Assembly (NCBI GenBank): GCA_030615475.1
Contig: JAUWZF010000023.1
Span: 1-9,799 of the forward strand
Origin: Dehalococcoidales bacterium
GTDB taxonomy: Bacteria > Chloroflexota > Dehalococcoidia > Dehalococcoidales > RBG-16-60-22
Direction of reading: 5' to 3'
Length of the DNA: 9,799 bases
Shown: in pieces, positions 7,029 to 9,799 of the stretch
How the letters are laid out: the number at the start of each line of letters is the position of its first letter
Position numbering within the stretch: the stretch's first letter is position 1
Notes under the pieces: generated by a model
The model's input: only the letters and a program-made list of their open reading frames with translations
The model's database searches: none
What the model was told of the DNA's origin: nothing
Program-made: the position numbers and the translations under genes

Positions 7029-8180
7029 ATGGCAGAAAGGCAACAGGATATACTGGCACGAAGAGGTCACCTTGGGCCTTACCCGATGGAGGCTTTAAAG
7101 CGGGTCGATAAGCCCACCATTAAAATCACGGATAATGTACAGAGGCCTGACGAACGGGAACACGGGTTCGCCCGTGTAATGCGCGGTGAATTCGGGCCTG
7201 TTCCGCAGAAAGAAATGGCGCGTTTTGTTCCCAAGTACCCGCTTGGAGCCTCTTTCGCCAAAATGACCATGCCGATGGCGTCAAGTGTAGACGGAGAAGT
7301 GGCCCCCGTTAAAGCCCCCATCCCCGAAGACCCGGCAACACTGAGCCAGCACATAAAACAGCTGGGTTACTTTCTCAGGGCTGACATCGTGGGCATCTGC
7401 GAGCTGCCCCGGTACGCCGTGTATAGCCACGATATTCAGGGAAATGAGGTGAACCTGGACCATAAAAACGCCATAGTCATAGTGGTCGACCAGGACTACG
7501 AGACCATGCTGGGCTCCACGGGAGACGACTGGATTTCCGGCTCCCAGAGCTTTATCGGCTATTCGAATACGGCGCTGATTTCCTGCATCATGGCCGACTA
7601 TATAAGAAAGCTGGGATACCCGGCACGGGCGCACCACGCCGCCAGCTACCAGGTACTGGTGGTGCCGCTGCTTCTGCTGGCCGGCATCGGTGAGATGTCC
7701 CGGGCCGGCATCGTGCTGAATCCTTTCCTGGGAACACGCTTCAAGGCGGCCGTAGTAACCACCGACCTGCCTCTGGAACCGGATAAACCCGTCGATTTCG
7801 GCCTCCAGGAATTCTGCCGTTTATGCCTCAAGTGCTCTACGGAATGCCACGCCAGGGCTATCCCGGAAAGTGATAAGGTTATGCACAACGGTTACGAGAC
7901 CTGGCATTTCGACGCCGAGCAGTGCGCTAAATACCGCGTCTCCAATCCCCACGGCTCGGCATGCGGCCGCTGTATCAAGGTCTGCCCCTTTAATAAGGCG
8001 GAGGGCTGGACGCATGACCTGGTCAGGTGGATGATAAAGAATACGCCGTTCCTGGACAGCTTTATCGTAAAAATGGATGATGTCTGGGGCTACGGCAAGG
8101 CGGATAAAAGACACAAATGGTGGTTCGACCTTGAGAACGTCGACGGCGTCCTGAAAGTGCCTGACGAATCCGCCGATTGA
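7029..8180 (+). CDS. Reductive dehalogenase-like corrinoid iron-sulfur protein without Tat signal
   Basis: The 383-residue protein aligns by eye with the C-terminal two thirds of RdhA enzymes, which remove halogens from organohalides using a corrinoid and two [4Fe-4S] clusters. The conserved run is TTDLPLEPDKPVDFGLQEFC followed by C263-x2-C266-x2-C269-x3-C273. A second set, C299 and then C312-x2-C315-x3-C319 in CGRCIKVCPFNK, completes the two clusters. His274 follows C273 where proline is usual. The corrinoid-binding region corresponds to about residues 115-240. The N terminus (MAERQQDILARRGHLGPYPM) has no twin-arginine leader, so the protein should be cytoplasmic. No rdhB membrane-anchor gene is visible. 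It is shorter than respiratory RdhA (about 450-550). It could be a catabolic dehalogenase or a relative with another substrate. Epoxyqueuosine reductase (QueG) is less likely because the VDFG-x-x-EFC context is RdhA-like. Confidence 0.82.
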   Translation: MAERQQDILARRGHLGPYPMEALKRVDKPTIKITDNVQRPDEREHGFARVMRGEFGPVPQKEMARFVPKYPLGASFAKMTMPMASSVDGEVAPVKAPIPEDPATLSQHIKQLGYFLRADIVGICELPRYAVYSHDIQGNEVNLDHKNAIVIVVDQDYETMLGSTGDDWISGSQSFIGYSNTALISCIMADYIRKLGYPARAHHAASYQVLVVPLLLLAGIGEMSRAGIVLNPFLGTRFKAAVVTTDLPLEPDKPVDFGLQEFCRLCLKCSTECHARAIPESDKVMHNGYETWHFDAEQCAKYRVSNPHGSACGRCIKVCPFNKAEGWTHDLVRWMIKNTPFLDSFIVKMDDVWGYGKADKRHKWWFDLENVDGVLKVPDESAD

Positions 8181-8205
8181 AGGTAATCGGTCTTTCAGCT
8201 ATAAT
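8177..8205 (+). promoter_or_regulatory. Predicted tRNA-His promoter overlapping the rdhA-like stop
   Basis: TTGAAG (8177-8182) is followed after 17 bp by a perfect TATAAT (8200-8205). Initiation near 8212 lies about 9 nt before the mature tRNA. The -35 box contains the TGA stop of the rdhA-like gene (8178-8180). No terminator separates the two, so read-through into the tRNA is also possible. Confidence 0.65.
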
Positions 8206-8220
8206 TGTAGTGTTATCCGC

Positions 8221-8298
8221 GGTGAGTGTAGCCAAGTGGTCTAAGGCGCCAGGTTGTGGCCCTGGAGATCGAGGGTTCAAATCCCTCCACTCACCCCA
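8221..8298 (+). tRNA. tRNA-His (anticodon GTG)
   Basis: The cloverleaf is complete. The acceptor stem is GTGAGTG (8222-8228) with CACTCAC (8288-8294). The anticodon stem CCAGG/CCTGG encloses TTGTGGC, placing anticodon GTG at 8256-8258. The T-arm is GAGGG-TTCAAAT-CCCTC (8271-8287). The extra G at 8221 opposite C73 at 8295 is the hallmark G-1:C73 pair of histidine tRNAs. CCA is encoded at 8296-8298. The 3' part from 8271 onward is repeated 55 bp downstream. There is no intrinsic terminator after the gene. Confidence 0.96.
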
Positions 8299-8301
8299 CC
8301 A
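8271..8301 (+). repeat. Direct repeat, left copy (tRNA-His 3' end)
   Basis: These 31 bases cover the T-arm, the acceptor 3' strand, CCA and three more bases. They match 8326-8356 at 29 of 31 positions, and the last 25 (8277-8301) are identical. This is the segment commonly used as the crossover site by tyrosine integrases at tRNA genes. Confidence 0.85.
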
Positions 8302-8325
8302 ACCCCGATTTGTCCCTCATCCATA

Positions 8326-8356
8326 GAGTGGTCAAATCCCTCCACTCACCCCACCA
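8326..8356 (+). repeat. Direct repeat, right copy (tRNA-His 3' fragment)
   Basis: This is a partial tRNA-His copy lacking the acceptor 5' strand, D-arm and anticodon arm, so it cannot be a tRNA. Bases 8332-8356 are identical to 8277-8301. On the minus strand it supplies the stop codon and last codons of the nitroreductase gene. It looks like an attachment-site scar, though the 24 bp between the repeats hold no element. Confidence 0.85.
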
Positions 8357-9101
8357 TCTTTTTATCCACGCCCCGGCGGTGATTGGCACTTACCCACGCC
8401 CGCGTTCTCTTGATAAAGTCCCTGACCTCTTCATCAGTTCTAAAATCTTCCTCACCGAAGAAGTCACGATGAACCATCTTGTCAGCAGGCCTCATCAGCT
8501 TGGGCCTGGACTTATGCGCAGGATAGCCCAGCGCCATCATATCGTAGACATCGATACCGGCGGGTATATTCAGTAGGCCCTTTAAGCGGAGATGATTATT
8601 GGGCGACGCTACCAGAGATACCCATTGACTGGCCAGTCCCAGAGTGGTAGCTGCCAGATGCATATAAAGAAAGGCATTGGCGAGACTGGAGGTGTAAATC
8701 GACTGCTTCATGTACGGGTCATACCTTACGACCATGGGCAATCCGAGCTGTGTCCTGGTGTCTCCATACAGCAAGATAAACACGGGAGCATTCTGGTATT
8801 CCATTTCCGGATCAAGCCAAGGAAGACTTTTTTGCCGCATCCATGACTCCCGATAGTCCTCCGTCTGGGCGAATCCCGAACCGCCGGTGGGACGCTGGCG
8901 CGCGATTGTATTAAAGACATCATCTTTCAATTTTTTATCTTTGATAACGACAAACTCCCATGGCTGCGAGTTGTAACCCGAGGGAGCCCAGCGCGCCGCC
9001 TCGATGATTTTATCCACGTAGTCGTCGGGGAGAGGGTCGGGTTTGAATCGTCTGATAGTGCGCCGTTGCTTGACCAGGTCGAGAAAGCTATTGTAGTCCA
9101 T
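8346..9101 (-). CDS. Nitroreductase-family flavoprotein
   Basis: The 251-residue protein belongs to the FMN-dependent nitroreductase family. RRTIRRFKPDPLPDD (13-27) and AARWAPSGYNSQPWEFVVI (35-53) form the FMN-binding front. LANAFLYMHLAATTLGLASQ (140-159) is the central helix region and MMALGYPAHKSRPK (188-201) the C-terminal strand. Members reduce nitro groups, quinones or enones with NAD(P)H; relatives include the lower-ligand enzyme BluB and iodotyrosine deiodinase, but I see no motif that selects either. It has no signal peptide. Residues 208-251 extend somewhat beyond the core. The ATG at 9101-9099 follows GGAGG (9111-9107) at 5-nt spacing. The last two codons and the TGA stop (8348-8346) lie inside the tRNA-His-derived repeat, suggesting the 3' end was rebuilt by recombination. 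It converges on tRNA-His with no terminator between. Confidence 0.9.
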   Translation of the reverse strand: MDYNSFLDLVKQRRTIRRFKPDPLPDDYVDKIIEAARWAPSGYNSQPWEFVVIKDKKLKDDVFNTIARQRPTGGSGFAQTEDYRESWMRQKSLPWLDPEMEYQNAPVFILLYGDTRTQLGLPMVVRYDPYMKQSIYTSSLANAFLYMHLAATTLGLASQWVSLVASPNNHLRLKGLLNIPAGIDVYDMMALGYPAHKSRPKLMRPADKMVHRDFFGEEDFRTDEEVRDFIKRTRAWVSANHRRGVDKKMVG

Positions 9102-9133
9102 TGGAGCCTCCGCTATTTATAAAGTCTAGTTGT

Positions 9134-9163
9134 AGTATAGATATAACGCAGCGGTTAAATCAA
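9134..9163 (-). promoter_or_regulatory. Predicted nitroreductase promoter
   Basis: On the minus strand TTGATT (9163-9158) is followed after 18 bp by TATACT (9139-9134). Initiation near 9127 would give a leader of about 26 nt carrying the GGAGG site. Repeat copy 4 starts a few bases upstream of the -35 box. Confidence 0.5.
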
Positions 9164-9166
9164 TTG

Positions 9167-9260
9167 TCTACCTCACCCCCTGACCCCCTCTCCTGACGAG
9201 GTGTCACAGGAGAGGGGGGATAAAGAAAGAGGGGCTGCGCCCCTCTTAAACACCCCGTAC
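9167..9260. repeat. Intergenic hairpin repeat, copy 4
   Basis: The head matches copy 3 almost base for base: CTACCTCACCCCCTGA, inverted repeat CCCCCTCTCC (9184-9193) with GGAGAGGGGG (9209-9218), then AAGAGGGGC (9227-9235) with GCCCCTCTT (9239-9247) around TGC. It then diverges at AAACACCCC and lacks the GGGAATAGATAA tail of the other three copies. It lies between the divergent nitroreductase and tRNA-Arg genes. Confidence 0.78.
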
Positions 9261-9267
9261 TAGTTTG

Positions 9268-9286
9268 AAGGGGGGCTTCCCCCCTT
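9268..9286. other. GC-rich hairpin beside repeat copy 4
   Basis: AAGGGGGG (9268-9275) and CCCCCCTT (9279-9286) form a perfect 8-bp stem with a 3-nt loop, making three strong hairpins in a row with those of copy 4. No good T-run follows directly, so I do not call it a terminator. A pyrimidine stretch ending in TTTTT lies about 15 nt further on. Confidence 0.6.
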
Positions 9287-9308
9287 TCCTATCTTCTCCT
9301 TTTTAGAA

Positions 9309-9337
9309 TGGTCATTCTTGAGGTTATGGGGTATAAT
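9309..9337 (+). promoter_or_regulatory. Predicted tRNA-Arg promoter
   Basis: A perfect TATAAT (9332-9337) lies 17 bp after TGGTCA (9309-9314), which matches the -35 consensus at four of six positions. Initiation near 9344 is about 10 nt before the mature tRNA. Confidence 0.55.
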
Positions 9338-9353
9338 TTAGCATGATTGGCGG

Positions 9354-9430
9354 GCGCCTGTAGCTCAGCGGACTAGAGCATCGGTCTTCGGAACCGGGTG
9401 TCGTGGGTTCGAATCCCTCCAGGCGCGCCA
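9354..9430 (+). tRNA. tRNA-Arg (anticodon TCG)
   Basis: The acceptor stem is GCGCCTG (9354-9360) with CAGGCGC (9420-9426), followed by G73 and an encoded CCA (9428-9430). The D-arm is GCTC-AGCGGACTA-GAGC. The anticodon stem TCGGT/ACCGG encloses CTTCGGA, with TCG at 9388-9390, decoding CGA and related arginine codons. The T-arm is GTGGG-TTCGAAT-CCCTC, which leaves one T-T mismatch (9404 with 9418). An intrinsic terminator follows directly. Confidence 0.95.
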
Positions 9431-9442
9431 GTTTTTGAATCT

Positions 9443-9482
9443 AAAATGCCCCCCAAGAACTTCTCAGGGGGCATTTTTAATT
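9443..9482. terminator. Rho-independent terminator after tRNA-Arg, possibly bidirectional
   Basis: AAAATGCCCCC (9443-9453) and GGGGGCATTTT (9467-9477) form a perfect 11-bp stem around a 13-nt loop, followed by a T-rich run (9474-9478, then TTTT at 9481). The A-run on the left side would serve the minus strand in the same way, so it can also end transcription of the gene converging from the right. Confidence 0.85.
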
Positions 9483-9554
9483 TTACCTCTTAAAACTCTA
9501 CCCTAAAGCTTCTCAAAGACCTTGCGTACTTTAGGATAGAGTCCGCTGCCGAAT

Positions 9555-9799
9555 TTATCCATCAAAACTTTCCGGTGAGATATAGTCGCCAAATTTTTTC
9601 TGAGCTTTAAGCAGGCGCTCGCGCTGTTCCTTAAGCACATGCCATACCTCGGAGGACAAATCGGCAATATTTTCATGGTAGAACTTCCCCACACGTTCCA
9701 GCTTGGCCAGGTTTTCCGGTACGCGGATGGTGAATTGCTTGATATAGTCCTCTTGGGAATAATCCTTATTTAAGACCTCTTGAAAGAGCCTCTGCAGGT
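9555..9799 (-). CDS. Unrecognised protein, C-terminal 80 residues (5' end outside window)
   Basis: On the minus strand a frame is open from the window edge (first full codon at 9797) to a TAA at 9557-9555. The fragment looks like a real, soluble, helix-rich protein. It begins LQRLFQEVLNKDYSQEDYIK, continues with FTIRVPENLAKLERVGKFY, and has a charged helix around VWHVLKEQRERLLKAQKKFG before ending PESFDG. I do not recognise the family. It has no membrane segment or metal motif. The short frame containing MDKFGSGLYPKVRKVFEKL starts with an ATG overlapping the stop by a few bases (ATGGATAA) and runs to about 9503. It could be a tiny reinitiated peptide or the old C terminus separated by a frameshift. 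The terminator at 9443-9482 fits as the end of this unit. Confidence 0.6.
   Translation of the reverse strand, partial: LQRLFQEVLNKDYSQEDYIKQFTIRVPENLAKLERVGKFYHENIADLSSEVWHVLKEQRERLLKAQKKFGDYISPESFDG

Noticed and set aside
7029..8180. Epoxyqueuosine reductase (QueG) as the identity of the corrinoid iron-sulfur protein
   Set aside because: The spacing and context of the cysteine motifs (VDFG-x-x-EFC, then CGRCIKVCPFNK) fit RdhA better, although the absence of a Tat leader made QueG worth considering.
8221..8356. Two tandem tRNA genes
   Set aside because: The second copy contains only the 3' part of tRNA-His, without D-arm or anticodon arm, so it is a fragment.
1361..9286. CRISPR array or phase-variable tandem array from the GC-rich repeats
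   Set aside because: The copies are kilobases apart, differ in module content, and have no regular spacers or cas genes.

Overview
The window reads as a chromosomal stretch of a bacterium, most likely a Dehalococcoidia-like member of the Chloroflexota. The main clue is a reductive-dehalogenase (RdhA) homologue at 7029-8180 with paired ferredoxin-type iron-sulfur motifs but no Tat leader, a type I associate with uncultured marine or subsurface Dehalococcoidia. Both tRNA genes encode their own CCA, and coding DNA is moderately GC-rich. The lineage is an inference from gene content and has not been checked against a database.

Layout from left to right. The 3' end of an SbcC/Rad50-type ATPase gene (2-439, +) converges on an HD-domain hydrolase gene (444-995, -) with 4 bp between the stops. 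A gene-free stretch of about 590 bp follows, with an AT-rich half and then a GC-rich intergenic repeat. Next is a CinA-family gene (1589-2764, -) whose C-terminal amidase domain looks decayed. A second repeat copy separates it from a divergent cupin gene (3051-3566, +) that has a clear TTGACA promoter. The cupin gene converges on a full-length uvrA (3581-6424, -). After a third repeat copy come a stand-alone Smr-domain gene (6696-7001, +) and the RdhA-like gene, 27 bp apart and probably cotranscribed.

A tRNA-His gene (8221-8298) follows, with its promoter overlapping the rdhA-like stop. Its 3' end is repeated almost exactly 55 bp downstream, like the attachment-site scar left by integration at a tRNA gene. 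The second copy supplies the stop codon of a convergent nitroreductase-family gene (8346-9101, -). A fourth repeat copy, a tRNA-Arg(TCG) gene (9354-9430), an intrinsic terminator and the 3' end of an unrecognised gene (9555-9799, -) close the window.

Functionally, sbcC, uvrA and possibly the Smr gene concern DNA repair or processing. The RdhA-like protein, nitroreductase and cupin are redox or small-molecule enzymes without an obvious shared pathway. I see no CRISPR array, transposase, integrase or defence cassette. The most notable structures are the tRNA-His duplication, the modular hairpin repeat family at four intergenic sites, the Tat-less RdhA-like protein paired with Smr, and the decayed CinA amidase domain.
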